Assembly: GCF_900564145.1 (NCBI RefSeq)
Contig: NZ_UOOB01000001.1
Span: 2,420,754-2,484,753, forward strand
Reading direction: 5' to 3'
From: Comamonas sp. lk
GTDB lineage: Bacteria; Pseudomonadota; Gammaproteobacteria; Burkholderiales; Burkholderiaceae_C
DNA length: 64,000 bases
Shown: one piece after another, positions 28,568 to 37,203 of the stretch
Position numbering within the stretch: the first letter of the stretch is position 1
Layout of the letters: the number at the start of each line of letters is the position of its first letter
Made by a program: the position numbers and the translations under genes
The notes under the pieces: generated by a model
What the model was told of the DNA's origin: nothing
Database searches by the model: none
Seen by the model: the letters and a program-made list of their open reading frames with translations, nothing else

Positions 28568-29503
28568 TTAGAAGGCGACGGCGTTCTTTCCTTTGAGTTG
28601 CAGCATGTCTCTGGTTTCCTGCGGTGTGGCGATTTCCAGATTCATGCCGTGCAGAATCTGCACGATACGCGTCACCTGTTGCGCATTGCTGGTGGCCAGA
28701 CGGCCCGGACCATCCCATAGCGAGTCCTCGAGGCCCACGCGCACATTGCCGCCCATGCTTGCCGACATGCTGGCCAGCGGCATCTGACTGCGGCCGGCAC
28801 CCAGTACCGACCAGTAGTAGTCGTTACCAAACAGTCGCTCTGCCGTGCGGCGCATGTGCATGACATCGTCGGGATGCGTGCCTATGCCACCCAGCAGACC
28901 GAATACCGACTGGATGAAAAACGGTGCCTTCAGAATGCCGCGATCGATAAAGTGGGCGGCCGTATAGAGGTGGCTGGTGTCGTAGCACTCGATTTCGAAA
29001 CGGGTGCCGTTGTCGGCGCAGGATTCGAGGATGTACTGGATCTCTTTGAAAGTGTTGCGGAACACGCGGTCCTCGGAGCCCTCGAGATAAGGGCGCTCCC
29101 AGTCGTGCTTGAACTCTTTTTGCCGGGCCAGCATGGGGTAGAGGCCGAAGTTCATCGAGCCCATATTCAGCGAGGCGACCTCGGGCTTGAGTTCCAGCGC
29201 CGGTTGCAGACGCTCTTCCACCAGCATATTGGGCGCGCCGCCGGTGGTGAGGTTGATAATGGCATCGGAGCGCTGCGCAATTTGCGGCAGAAATTGTCTA
29301 AACAGCGCGGGGTCCTGGGAGGGCTTGCCGTTTTCCGGAAGGCGTGCATGCAGATGGACGATGGCTGCGCCGGCTTCTGCGGCGGCAACGGCTTCATCCT
29401 CGATCTGTTGGGGCGTGATGGGCAGGTAGGGCGACATGGAGGGCGTGTGAATGCCTCCGGTGATCGCGCAGGTCACGATCACTTTGCTTTGGGGTGCGGC
29501 CAT
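28568..29503 (-). CDS. BKACE-family beta-keto acid cleavage enzyme (second paralogue)
   Basis: 311 aa, the normal length of the 3-keto-5-aminohexanoate cleavage enzyme family (DUF849). The metal-binding HxH is in IVHLHARLPENGKPS, with NLTTGG and the later segment RVGLEDSLWDG typical of the family. These enzymes condense a beta-keto acid with acetyl-CoA to give acetoacetate and a new acyl-CoA. Only distantly similar to the other copy at 31910-32968, so the two probably use different substrates. Last gene of a five-gene minus-strand operon. Confidence 0.9.
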   Translation of the reverse strand: MAAPQSKVIVTCAITGGIHTPSMSPYLPITPQQIEDEAVAAAEAGAAIVHLHARLPENGKPSQDPALFRQFLPQIAQRSDAIINLTTGGAPNMLVEERLQPALELKPEVASLNMGSMNFGLYPMLARQKEFKHDWERPYLEGSEDRVFRNTFKEIQYILESCADNGTRFEIECYDTSHLYTAAHFIDRGILKAPFFIQSVFGLLGGIGTHPDDVMHMRRTAERLFGNDYYWSVLGAGRSQMPLASMSASMGGNVRVGLEDSLWDGPGRLATSNAQQVTRIVQILHGMNLEIATPQETRDMLQLKGKNAVAF

Positions 29504-29550
29504 GAAAAATCCTTGGTGATGAAGCTGTGTTGAATAGGGTGAGAAGGCGC

Positions 29551-30309
29551 TTACATCGCTGTCTTGCCGCCGTTGACCTGCAGAATCTGCCCCGTGATGT
29601 AGCTGGCGCCGGGAGAAGCCAGGTAGAGGATGGCGTCAGCCACTTCCTCGGGCTTGCCCACGCGTTGCATGGGAATCGTGCCGGCCACCAGGGGCACGTT
29701 CTGCGCACCGCCGGCGATACGATCCAGCATCTCGGTGGCGATGGGGCCAGGGGCGACGGCATTGACGCGGACCTGGTACTGGCAGGCTTCCAGTGCCGCA
29801 GACTTGGTGAAGCCTTCGATGGCATGTTTGCTGGCCACATACATGGGGGCGAGTGCGTTGCCGCGGCTGCCCATGGTGGAAGACAGGTTCACGATGGAGC
29901 CGGACTGCTGCTTGGACATCAGGCGCAGCTCATGCTTGAGGCACAGAAAAGTGCCGAGCGCATTGGCGTTGAACGCGGCGGCGTAGGTTTCTACGGTCTG
30001 CTCCATGATGGAGCCGCGCGTGCCTTCCAGGCCCGCACTGTTGACCGCCACATCCAGGCGGCCGTAATGCTCTACACAGGCGGCCAGCAACTGAATGACC
30101 TGTTCCTCGTTGCTCACATCGGCGCGAACAAAGACGGCTTGTGCACCCATTTCGCGCAGCTCGGCCTGGAGTTGAGCGCCGGCTTCGGTATTGCGCCCGC
30201 TGACCACAAGTCGAGCGCCCTGGGCGGCAAACGCCACTGCGGCGGCGCGGCCTATCCCTGCGGTAGCCCCGGTGATGAGAACCACTTGATTCTGGAAGGT
30301 GGAGGACAT
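29551..30309 (-). CDS. Short-chain dehydrogenase/reductase
   Basis: 252 aa classical [18 protein letters not shown] for the cofactor, NSAG (in place of NNAG), catalytic Ser in LSSTMGS and YVASK for Tyr/Lys, ending in [13 protein letters not shown]. In the BKACE operon it could oxidise a 3-hydroxy acid to the beta-keto acid that a BKACE then cleaves. Substrate not assignable. 47 nt before the next BKACE gene. Confidence 0.87.
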   Translation of the reverse strand: MSSTFQNQVVLITGATAGIGRAAAVAFAAQGARLVVSGRNTEAGAQLQAELREMGAQAVFVRADVSNEEQVIQLLAACVEHYGRLDVAVNSAGLEGTRGSIMEQTVETYAAAFNANALGTFLCLKHELRLMSKQQSGSIVNLSSTMGSRGNALAPMYVASKHAIEGFTKSAALEACQYQVRVNAVAPGPIATEMLDRIAGGAQNVPLVAGTIPMQRVGKPEEVADAILYLASPGASYITGQILQVNGGKTAM

Positions 30310-30406
30310 GCTGGTTTTTTCCTGTAGTTGGAGTAATTGGGCGAAGGCAATGCCGGCCTGCCCAAAGCGGCGGCCAGCAGGCGTCGAGGTATGGCTCGGT
30401 GGGGGC

Positions 30407-30823
30407 TCAGTTGGGTGCCAGAGGTGGCGAGGCAGGCGCTGTTTGCGCTTGATGCCGCGCCACCTCTTCCAGCAACATGGGCGCAGCCATGCTGTTGGCG
30501 TGCAGGCCGAGCACGCTCACCCCCTGCAGCACGGCGGCAATTTCGTCCTGGCTGGCGCCTAGCTCCAGGGCGCGGCGAATGTGGCGGCGCGTGCCCGGCC
30601 CATACATATGGGTGCATGAGGCATCCACGGCGATGGCAAGGAATTCCCAGACTTTGGGCTCTATCAATCCCTTGGCCATGGGGTGCATGGCCATGTCCAG
30701 GAATTTTTCGGTCCATATCGGGTCCAGCTCGGTAAAACTGTTCCACTCCGGATTCCAGTAACCATTGGCGCGCAGGCTGTCGCTGATGGGGGTGGAAGAT
30801 GGGATGTTGCTTCTGTCGTTCAT
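30407..30823 (-). CDS. Carboxymuconolactone decarboxylase-family protein
   Basis: 138 aa, a single all-helical CMD/AhpD-like unit ([20 protein letters not shown], then [21 protein letters not shown]). It has a CTH form instead of the AhpD CxxC, so peroxidase chemistry is unlikely. Closer to decarboxylase or lactone-handling members. It sits between a Bug transporter protein gene and an SDR gene in the BKACE operon. Function unknown. Confidence 0.82.
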   Translation of the reverse strand: MNDRSNIPSSTPISDSLRANGYWNPEWNSFTELDPIWTEKFLDMAMHPMAKGLIEPKVWEFLAIAVDASCTHMYGPGTRRHIRRALELGASQDEIAAVLQGVSVLGLHANSMAAPMLLEEVARHQAQTAPASPPLAPN

Positions 30824-30833
30824 GTCTCGGCCC

Positions 30834-31826
30834 TCAGGGTTTGTAGTTCATGGCACGCAGCGCAACGCCGGTGCGTTCGTTCTCACGCTTGAGCAATTGC
30901 TCCAGTTCGGCCACGGTTTGCGCGGGGTTGCCGGCATCCATGCCAAGGGCTGCGAGCTGTTGCTTGACGGCGGTTGATGCCATGGCCTTGTTCAGCTCCT
31001 GGCGCAGGCGCTCACGGATGTCGGCGGGCACATCGGGCGTGGACCACACGCTGGTGCCCATGATCTGGCTGAGCTGGGGGTAGCCGCTTTCGGCCAGCGT
31101 CGGGACGTCGGGCAGAAACGGCGAGCGCTGCGGCGAAGTGACCGCCAGCGGACGGACCTTGCCGGCCTTGACCAGAGGCAGGGAGGTGCCCAGGCCATCG
31201 AACATGAACTGAATCTGGCCGCCCATCAGATCGGTCAACGCCGGCGGAGAGCCCTTGTAGCCCACATGCACCATATCCAGGGCCGCGGCCTTGTTGAACT
31301 GCATGCCCTTGATGTGCGAGATAGTGCCCGGGCTGTAGGAGGCATACGAGGTCTGGCCCGGATGGGACTTCACATAGCTGACCAGATCGGTGATGTTTTT
31401 GACGGGCAGACGTGGGTCGGCCACCAGCACCAGCGGCACGCTGGCCACCTGCGCTACCGGCACCAGATCCTTGAAGGGGTCGAAGCGGAATTTGTAGCTG
31501 TACGGGTTTTCAGCCACCAGAGAGTTGGGCGAGAGCACCAAGGTATGGCCGTCGCGTGGGGCCTGCAGCATGGCTTCCACCGCGATGATGCCGCCGGCAC
31601 CAAGCTTGTTTTCAATGATGACCGGCTGCTTGAGGTCTTGCCTGAGACTCTCGGCAAGCGTGCGGGCGATCATGTCGGAAGCGCCGCCTGCAGGGGCGGG
31701 CACCATGATGCGGATCGGCCGGCTAGGCCATTGGCTTTGCGCTACGGCTTGCGCGCAGGGCAGGGCGGCCAGCAGCGCCGCCAAGCAGGTGCGGCGCGTG
31801 AGCGTATGGAAGGATTGAAAGCTCAT
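30834..31826 (-). CDS. Bug/TctC-family periplasmic solute-binding protein
   Basis: 330 aa with a signal peptide ending near VAQ (about residue 29). It has the tripartite tricarboxylate transporter receptor signature: PSRPIRIMVPAPAGGASDMI at the start of the mature part, then the ligand loops. It binds a carboxylate in the periplasm. No TctA/TctB membrane partner is in the window, as is common for Bug proteins in Burkholderiales. Its place in the BKACE operon suggests that the operon substrate is a carboxylic acid taken up from outside. Confidence 0.92.
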   Translation of the reverse strand: MSFQSFHTLTRRTCLAALLAALPCAQAVAQSQWPSRPIRIMVPAPAGGASDMIARTLAESLRQDLKQPVIIENKLGAGGIIAVEAMLQAPRDGHTLVLSPNSLVAENPYSYKFRFDPFKDLVPVAQVASVPLVLVADPRLPVKNITDLVSYVKSHPGQTSYASYSPGTISHIKGMQFNKAAALDMVHVGYKGSPPALTDLMGGQIQFMFDGLGTSLPLVKAGKVRPLAVTSPQRSPFLPDVPTLAESGYPQLSQIMGTSVWSTPDVPADIRERLRQELNKAMASTAVKQQLAALGMDAGNPAQTVAELEQLLKRENERTGVALRAMNYKP

Positions 31827-31909
31827 TTGTCTCCAGGATTGTTGTAGTCATCCTCACGCAGCGGCCGCTTTCGCTGTGCGGCTCGCTGGTGTGCTGCGGC
31901 GCTCTGGCT

Positions 31910-32968
31910 TCAGGCGGCCTTGCGCAAAAAGCCTTGCTGGGCGCCGTTGCGGTTGGGGGCAAAGCCGTTCTTCTCCAGCGTCTCTTCCACGCTGTCGTAG
32001 AACACGCCGATCTGGCAGATCTCACGCGCTTGCGCCGGCGTGGCAATGGGGCGGCTGAACTCCTTGGCCATGCGCACCAACTGCTCGATCTGCGCCACCG
32101 TGCCCATTTTTTCGGTGCGGGTCTGGTTCCACAGGTTGTCTTCGGTGCCGCAGCGCACATGCAGACCCATGGCAATGCCCATGGCGTTGATGGGCAGCAC
32201 GTTGAGCACCGAGCTTTCCACGGTCAGCACGGCACCATCGGGCACGGCGCGCACAAAGTGGGCCAGGCTGTAGATGTTGGGGGCGTCCATGCCGCCGCCA
32301 ATCGCCACCCAGTTCATCACCAGCGGGCCTTTGTAGATGCCGCGGCGCATCAGGCGCTCCACCGACTCGAAGCTGTTGATGTTGTAGCACTGGAAAGCGC
32401 TCTGGATGCCGGCCTCGGACAGGCGGCGGATATGCTCCTCGGCCCAGCCGGGTTGGGCGGGCACGGTCATTTCCTTGTAGGCGTTGAACACCACCGGGTC
32501 TTCCATGGACGTGCCCTGGATGTCGCGCGCATCGAACTGCTCGAGGATGTTCATCTGCGAGGTGTTGATGGTCACCGTCACCTGGTCGGGCTTGGGGTCC
32601 AGCTCGGCCAGCATGTGGCGGGTGTCGTCGGACAGCCACTTGGCAGCAGCACCATCGGTCTCGGGGGCAAAGCTGATGGAGCCGCCGACCTGGATGATCA
32701 TCTCGGGCACGCGGGCACGCACGCCGGCGATCAGCTCGTTGAACTTGGACAGGCGCTTGCTGCCGCGGCCGTCGAGTTCACGCACATGCAGGTGCAGCAC
32801 CTGGGCGCCGGCGTTGTAGCAGTCCACGGCTTTCTGGATCTGCTCTTCCATGGTGACGGCGATTTCGCCGGGAAAGTCACCGGGCATCCACGAGGGGGCA
32901 TAGGGCGCAGCGGTGATGATCAGCGGCTGCTGGTTTTCGGGGAAGAGGTGGCCGTCGAGGAAGTTCAT
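31910..32968 (-). CDS. BKACE-family beta-keto acid cleavage enzyme (first paralogue)
   Basis: 352 aa, about 40 longer than the other copy. Metal-binding HxH in VLHLHVRELDGRGS; family-typical segments PLVMNWVAIGGGMDAPN and CGTEDNLWNQTRTEKMGTVA. It should transfer an acyl group between a beta-keto acid and acetyl-CoA. The longer N- and C-terminal parts and different active-site surroundings suggest a substrate different from that of the copy at 28568-29503. First gene of the operon, divergent from the AraC gene. Confidence 0.9.
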   Translation of the reverse strand: MNFLDGHLFPENQQPLIITAAPYAPSWMPGDFPGEIAVTMEEQIQKAVDCYNAGAQVLHLHVRELDGRGSKRLSKFNELIAGVRARVPEMIIQVGGSISFAPETDGAAAKWLSDDTRHMLAELDPKPDQVTVTINTSQMNILEQFDARDIQGTSMEDPVVFNAYKEMTVPAQPGWAEEHIRRLSEAGIQSAFQCYNINSFESVERLMRRGIYKGPLVMNWVAIGGGMDAPNIYSLAHFVRAVPDGAVLTVESSVLNVLPINAMGIAMGLHVRCGTEDNLWNQTRTEKMGTVAQIEQLVRMAKEFSRPIATPAQAREICQIGVFYDSVEETLEKNGFAPNRNGAQQGFLRKAA

Positions 32969-33077
32969 AAATGCCTTTTCAAGCTAAATACCGGGAATCC
33001 GGATGTATGAGACGCAGGGTTTACGGCTGCTGTCCTGGCGAAATGTAGGCAGGAGCTGCATTAAATGCTTGCCGTTC

Positions 33078-33108
33078 TGGGACAGCCATTTATCCTATTG
33101 GGACACCA
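33078..33108. promoter_or_regulatory. Direct repeats, candidate AraC-family operator
   Basis: TGGGACAGCCA at 33078-33088 and TGGGACACCA at 33099-33108 are direct repeats with a start-to-start distance of 21 bp, two turns of the helix. This is the usual form of AraC-family sites. They lie between the AraC start and the divergent BKACE operon. Confidence 0.65.
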
Positions 33109-33121
33109 AGGGGAAATCTCT

Positions 33122-34108
33122 ATGACTGTTTTGATGCGCAGTGCGAGCTTGACGCACTACGCCGATCTCGCATCCAGCGTCGGACTGGTACCGCACGAAA
33201 TGCTGGCGGCCGTGGGCCTGCCAAGGTCTTGCCTGGACAACACCGAGTTGCGCGTTCCCGCAGCGTCCGTCATGCGCGTGATGGAGCTTTCGGGCGAAAT
33301 GTCGGGCGAAGAGGCGTTCGGCCTGCGCCTGTCTGTGACGCGCCGGTTGTCGTCATTTGGCGTGGTCGGCATGCTGGCCCGTGACGAGCCGACGCTGCGC
33401 CAGGCATTGGATACCCTGACCCGTTACCTCTATCTGCACAACGAGAGCCTGAGCACGCAGATTCACGAGTCCGGCGGCGTGACCGTGATCGAACAGCATT
33501 TTCTGCCCTCGGTATGTGCCGCACGCCAGTCCATAGAGATGGCCATCGGTGCGCTTTATCACACGCTTTGTCTGGCGCTGGGCAAGGACTGGAGGCCGCG
33601 CAGCGTGAGCTTTATGCATCCGCCGCCGGCCAATATGGCCTGGCATCGCAGCATTCTGGGCGGCAACCTGCTTTTCTCTCAGGATTACAACGGCATTGCG
33701 CTGTCAACGGCCGATATGGATGCGCCTTTGCACACGGCCGATCCCGTCATGCGCCAGCAAATGCGCCAGCTGGTGCGCCAGGATCTGGAGGACAGCCGCC
33801 ACTCGCCTAGCTCCGAAGTGGAGCAACTGATGGTGGCCTTGCTGCCCACAGGGCGCTGCAGCGCGGAGCAAGTGGCTCTGCACCTGGGGGTGGACAGGCG
33901 CACCGTACATCGCCGGCTGGCGCAACAAGGTCTGAGCTTTACCCAGCTGCTTGATCGCATACGCCATGAGCAGGCGCAGCGGCTGATGGGCTATGGCGAC
34001 CGCAAGCTCTCCGATATCGCGCCCCTGCTGGGCTTCAGCAGCCTCAGTGCTTTTTCCCGCTGGAGGCGTATTCAGAAAGACAGCGCGCTAGCCAAGTCTG
34101 ACAGCTGA
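33122..34108 (+). CDS. AraC-family regulator of the BKACE operon
   Basis: 328 aa from the ATG at 33122 (GGGGAAA upstream). N-terminal ligand domain of the arabinose-binding-like type found in OruR/ArgR-type regulators; C-terminal AraC DNA-binding domain with two helix-turn-helix units (SAEQVALHLGVDRRTVHRRL and LSDIAPLLGFSSLSAFSRWRR). It is divergent from the five-gene catabolic operon and most likely activates it in response to the substrate. Confidence 0.9.
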   Translation: MTVLMRSASLTHYADLASSVGLVPHEMLAAVGLPRSCLDNTELRVPAASVMRVMELSGEMSGEEAFGLRLSVTRRLSSFGVVGMLARDEPTLRQALDTLTRYLYLHNESLSTQIHESGGVTVIEQHFLPSVCAARQSIEMAIGALYHTLCLALGKDWRPRSVSFMHPPPANMAWHRSILGGNLLFSQDYNGIALSTADMDAPLHTADPVMRQQMRQLVRQDLEDSRHSPSSEVEQLMVALLPTGRCSAEQVALHLGVDRRTVHRRLAQQGLSFTQLLDRIRHEQAQRLMGYGDRKLSDIAPLLGFSSLSAFSRWRRIQKDSALAKSDS

Positions 34109-34120
34109 AAAGAAATTTCA

Positions 34121-34175
34121 AGTAAAAAGAGCTTTCAGCCCTTGTTGATCATGGGTAGGAAGCTCTTGTTTTCAG
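34121..34175. repeat. Dispersed palindromic element acting as convergent terminator
   Basis: AAGAGCTT (34127-34134) pairs with AAGCTCTT (34160-34167) with further inner pairing (CCC/GGG), flanked by A- and T-rich ends. It lies between the convergent AraC and acyl-CoA dehydrogenase genes and resembles the AGCGCTTG-type family in layout. Confidence 0.5.
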
Positions 34176-34215
34176 AGCGCCGGATGGCGCTTTGATCTGC
34201 AGTTATCGCGAAGGG

Positions 34216-36036
34216 TCAGAACGCGTCCATGGGCAAGGCCATCACGCTGGCAGCGCCGTTCAGCACTGCATCGGCCTGACCGGCCACGCGGCTCAGAATG
34301 TGCTCGGCATAGAAGCGGGCGGTTGTCAGTTTCGCCTGCATGAACGCGGTTTCCTGTCCCTTTTGCAACAGCTCCTGGGCTACCAGCACCGAGCGGCCCA
34401 GCTGCCAGCCGGCGACCAGGTTGCCGGTCAGCAGCAGATAGGGGACGCTGCCCGCATACACGGCATTGGGGTCGGCCTTGGCCTGAGCGACCACAAAGTC
34501 CACCACCTGCACAAAAGCCTGGCGTGCCTGGCCCAGGTTCTTGGCCACGGCCAGTGCCGTGACCGTGCCGCTGGCATTGAGTTCGGCTTCGGTTTTCTCG
34601 ATCTGGGCGGCAATAGCCTTGGCGCTCTGGCCCCCATCGCGGCCGGTCTTGCGGCCGACCAGGTCGTTGGCCTGAATGGCGGTTGTGCCTTCGTAAATGG
34701 TCAGGATCTTGGCGTCGCGGTAGTACTGGGCGGCGCCGGTTTCCTCGATAAAGCCCATGCCGCCATGCACTTGCACGCCCAGGCTGGTGACTTCCAGGCT
34801 CATCTCGGTGCTGTAACCCTTGACCAGGGGCACCATGAATTCATAGAAAGCCTGGTTTTGCTGGCGTACCTCGGCGTCAGGGTGGTTGTGGGCCGCGTCA
34901 TAGGCTGCGGCCGCCACCGTGGCCATGGCACGGCAGCCCTCCACGCTGGCGCGCATGGTCATGAGCATGCGGCGCACATCGGGGTGGTGAATGATGGCGG
35001 CGCTGGCCTTCACGGAACCACCGACGGGACGGCTTTGCACCCGCTCCTTGGCGTAGGCCACGGCATGCTGGTAGGCGCGCTCGGCCACGGCAATGCCTTG
35101 CACGCCCACGGCGTAGCGGGCGGCGTTCATCATGATGAACATGTATTCGAGGCCGCGGTTTTCCTCACCGACAAGGTAGCCCACGGCGCCGGGTCCGGCG
35201 CTGTCTGCAATGCTCGCCGCCGTGCCGTCGCCAAACTGCAGCACGGCCGTGGGCGAGGCCTTGATGCCCATCTTGTGCTCGATGGAGACGCAGTGGACAT
35301 CGTTGCGCTCGCCCAGAGAGCCATCGGCATTGACCAGGAACTTGGGCACGACGAACAGGCTGATGCCCTTGACGCCTTCGGGGGCCCCTGCGACGCGGGC
35401 CAGCACCAGGTGGACGATGTTGTCCGCCATATCGTGCTCGCCATAGGTGATGAAGATCTTGGTGCCGAAGACCTTGTAAGAACCATCAGCCTGGGGTTCG
35501 GCCTTGGTGCGCACCAGGGCCAGATCGGAGCCGGCCTGGGGCTCGGTCAGATTCATGGTACCGGTCCATTCGCCGGTGACCAGCTTCTCCAGATATCGGG
35601 CCTTGAGCTCGTCGCTGCCGGCCGTCAGCAGGGCTTCAATCGCGCCATCGGTCAGCAGCGGGCACAGGGCAAAGCTCAGATTGGCGCTGTTGAGCATTTC
35701 GATGCAGGCCGCACCAATGGTCTTGGGCAGGCCTTGGCCACCAAAGTCCGTGGGGTGCTGCAGACCTTGCCAGCCGCCTTGGGCGTATTGCTTGAAGGCA
35801 TCGGCAAAGCCGGGCGTGGTGGTGACGACGCCGTCCTTGAAGGAAGAAGGATTCACATCGCCGGCCACATTGAGGGGGGCGATCACGCCCTCGCACAGCT
35901 TGGCGCATTCTTCGAGCACGGCCTGGGCGGTTTCCAGACCAGCATCTTCAAAGCCGGGGATCTGGGCGACCTGTTCGAGCTGAGCCAGGTGCTCCATGTC
36001 GAACAGCATGTCTTTGATAGGTGCGGCGTATGTCAT
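34216..36036 (-). CDS. Acyl-CoA dehydrogenase (about 600-aa class)
   Basis: 606 aa, longer than the 380-aa mitochondrial type. An N-terminal extension (residues 1-80) precedes the FAD-binding core (GEWTGTMNLTEPQAGSDLAL, FITYGEHDMADNIVHLVLAR) and a C-terminal extra helical domain. The segment MGFIEETGAAQYYRDAKILT holds the likely catalytic region (IYEGT motif follows). It introduces a 2,3-double bond into acyl-CoA, passing electrons to ETF. A palindrome 53 nt upstream is a probable operator. Confidence 0.93.
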   Translation of the reverse strand: MTYAAPIKDMLFDMEHLAQLEQVAQIPGFEDAGLETAQAVLEECAKLCEGVIAPLNVAGDVNPSSFKDGVVTTTPGFADAFKQYAQGGWQGLQHPTDFGGQGLPKTIGAACIEMLNSANLSFALCPLLTDGAIEALLTAGSDELKARYLEKLVTGEWTGTMNLTEPQAGSDLALVRTKAEPQADGSYKVFGTKIFITYGEHDMADNIVHLVLARVAGAPEGVKGISLFVVPKFLVNADGSLGERNDVHCVSIEHKMGIKASPTAVLQFGDGTAASIADSAGPGAVGYLVGEENRGLEYMFIMMNAARYAVGVQGIAVAERAYQHAVAYAKERVQSRPVGGSVKASAAIIHHPDVRRMLMTMRASVEGCRAMATVAAAAYDAAHNHPDAEVRQQNQAFYEFMVPLVKGYSTEMSLEVTSLGVQVHGGMGFIEETGAAQYYRDAKILTIYEGTTAIQANDLVGRKTGRDGGQSAKAIAAQIEKTEAELNASGTVTALAVAKNLGQARQAFVQVVDFVVAQAKADPNAVYAGSVPYLLLTGNLVAGWQLGRSVLVAQELLQKGQETAFMQAKLTTARFYAEHILSRVAGQADAVLNGAASVMALPMDAF

Positions 36037-36088
36037 CGTCTTGGCTTCCTTCTAGTTCCGGGCACAGGTCCAGGCCTGTTGAGTTGAC

Positions 36089-36100
36089 GTTTACGTAAAC
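36089..36100. promoter_or_regulatory. Palindrome upstream of the acyl-CoA dehydrogenase gene
   Basis: GTTTACGTAAAC is a perfect 12-bp palindrome, preceded by TTGAC. Sites of this form are used by regulators of fatty-acid and branched-chain acyl-CoA catabolism in proteobacteria (LiuR/FadP/PsrA-like). The exact regulator cannot be named from sequence. Confidence 0.6.
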
Positions 36101-36441
36101 GGCAGCAATTCTAGAGTGCGCAGCCGCTCAAAGCAGCGCTGTCTTTGTCGCCATGGCGCGCACCAGGTCATGCAAACAGAGGGCGATGGCCGCGCAGGCC
36201 TTGCCAGCAGCCACTTTCAGGCGGTTGAGGGTGTCCTAGGGGTTTACCTTGGTTGTCGCTAGAAGGAAAAAGTTTGGCGCGTTTAGAGAAATATGTTTTC
36301 GAGTTTTTTTCTACATTTGAATTAAGCGGAAGTGTCAGTTCCATTGATTAATGAAATATGAAATCGATATTCAGCTCTGTTTATAGGTATTGAGTTAATC
36401 GATCGAAAATAAAAACTGTGCCCTGATAACGGAGACTACGC
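36101..36441. other. AT-rich intergenic region
   Basis: About 340 bp with no recognisable gene. The right half (from about 36260) is clearly more AT-rich than the flanking genes and holds the region upstream of the truncated MFS gene. Its composition suggests acquired or decaying DNA. Confidence 0.5.
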
Positions 36442-37113
36442 GTGCTTTCCACTGAAGCAGATTCCCATGTCAAGCAAAGCAATGATTACGCCGCATGCCC
36501 CGCGCGTGCCTGGTTTGCCTTTGTCATGATTTTCCTGCTCATGCTCTCTGACTATATGGATAGGCAGATTGTGGTTTCGCTGTTTCCGCATTTGAAACAA
36601 GAATGGGGATTATCGAACAAGCAATTGGCCGCCCTGTTTTTGCTTATCTCCGTGATGGTGGCCGTGGGCAGTTTGCCCGTGGCCAGGATGGCCGATCGCT
36701 TTGGCCGTGTGAAAAGCATTGTGGTCATGGCATCCGTGTGGAGCATGGCCGCCATTGCCTGCGTGTTTGTGCGCAATGACTTCCAGCTTTTTACGGCCCG
36801 CACGGTGGTGGGCCTGGGCGAGACGGGTGATGGCGCTGCAGGTACGGCCCTGCTCAAGGGCTTGTTTCCCAAGCGCTGGCATTCCACCTTGCTGGGCGCA
36901 TTCTTTGCGGCTTCCGCACTGGGCGGGGTGATTGCCGATCACTGGGGCTGGCACGCAGCTTTTTCTTCTGTAGCAATTTTGTCTGTCGTCTGTTTTTGGA
37001 AAGCCTCGCGCAGCGATGAGGCCGATATGGCTCTGGTGCTGCGGCAGGAGGCGGTCGGCAAGCGCATGGAAAACACCGCAGTACTGCTTCCCTTTACGGC
37101 GGCGCAGGCCTGA
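36442..37113 (+). pseudogene. Half-size MFS transporter remnant
   Basis: 223 aa, about half of a normal MFS protein. The first helices and the loop motif VARMADRFGRVKSIV are present, and FTARTVVGLGETGDGAAGTA resembles helix 4-5 of metabolite carriers. The stretch GAFFAASALGGVIADHWGWHAAF looks shortened relative to full-length relatives. After about residue 190 the sequence turns polar and ends; helices 7-12 are absent, and only 90 bp separate it from the next gene. It looks like the product of internal deletions. Confidence 0.7.
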
Positions 37114-37203
37114 GGTGTTTGACTGGATTTTTGATGGCGGTGTTGGCGGTTGCCTGGTGGAGCCGCTGCCCGCAGTGTTTGTTGGTATTTGACAGGAGTT
37201 TGT

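Noticed and set aside
34192..36087. A 631-codon plus-strand open frame antisense to the acyl-CoA dehydrogenase.
   Set aside because: Gly/His-rich shadow of a well-supported gene.
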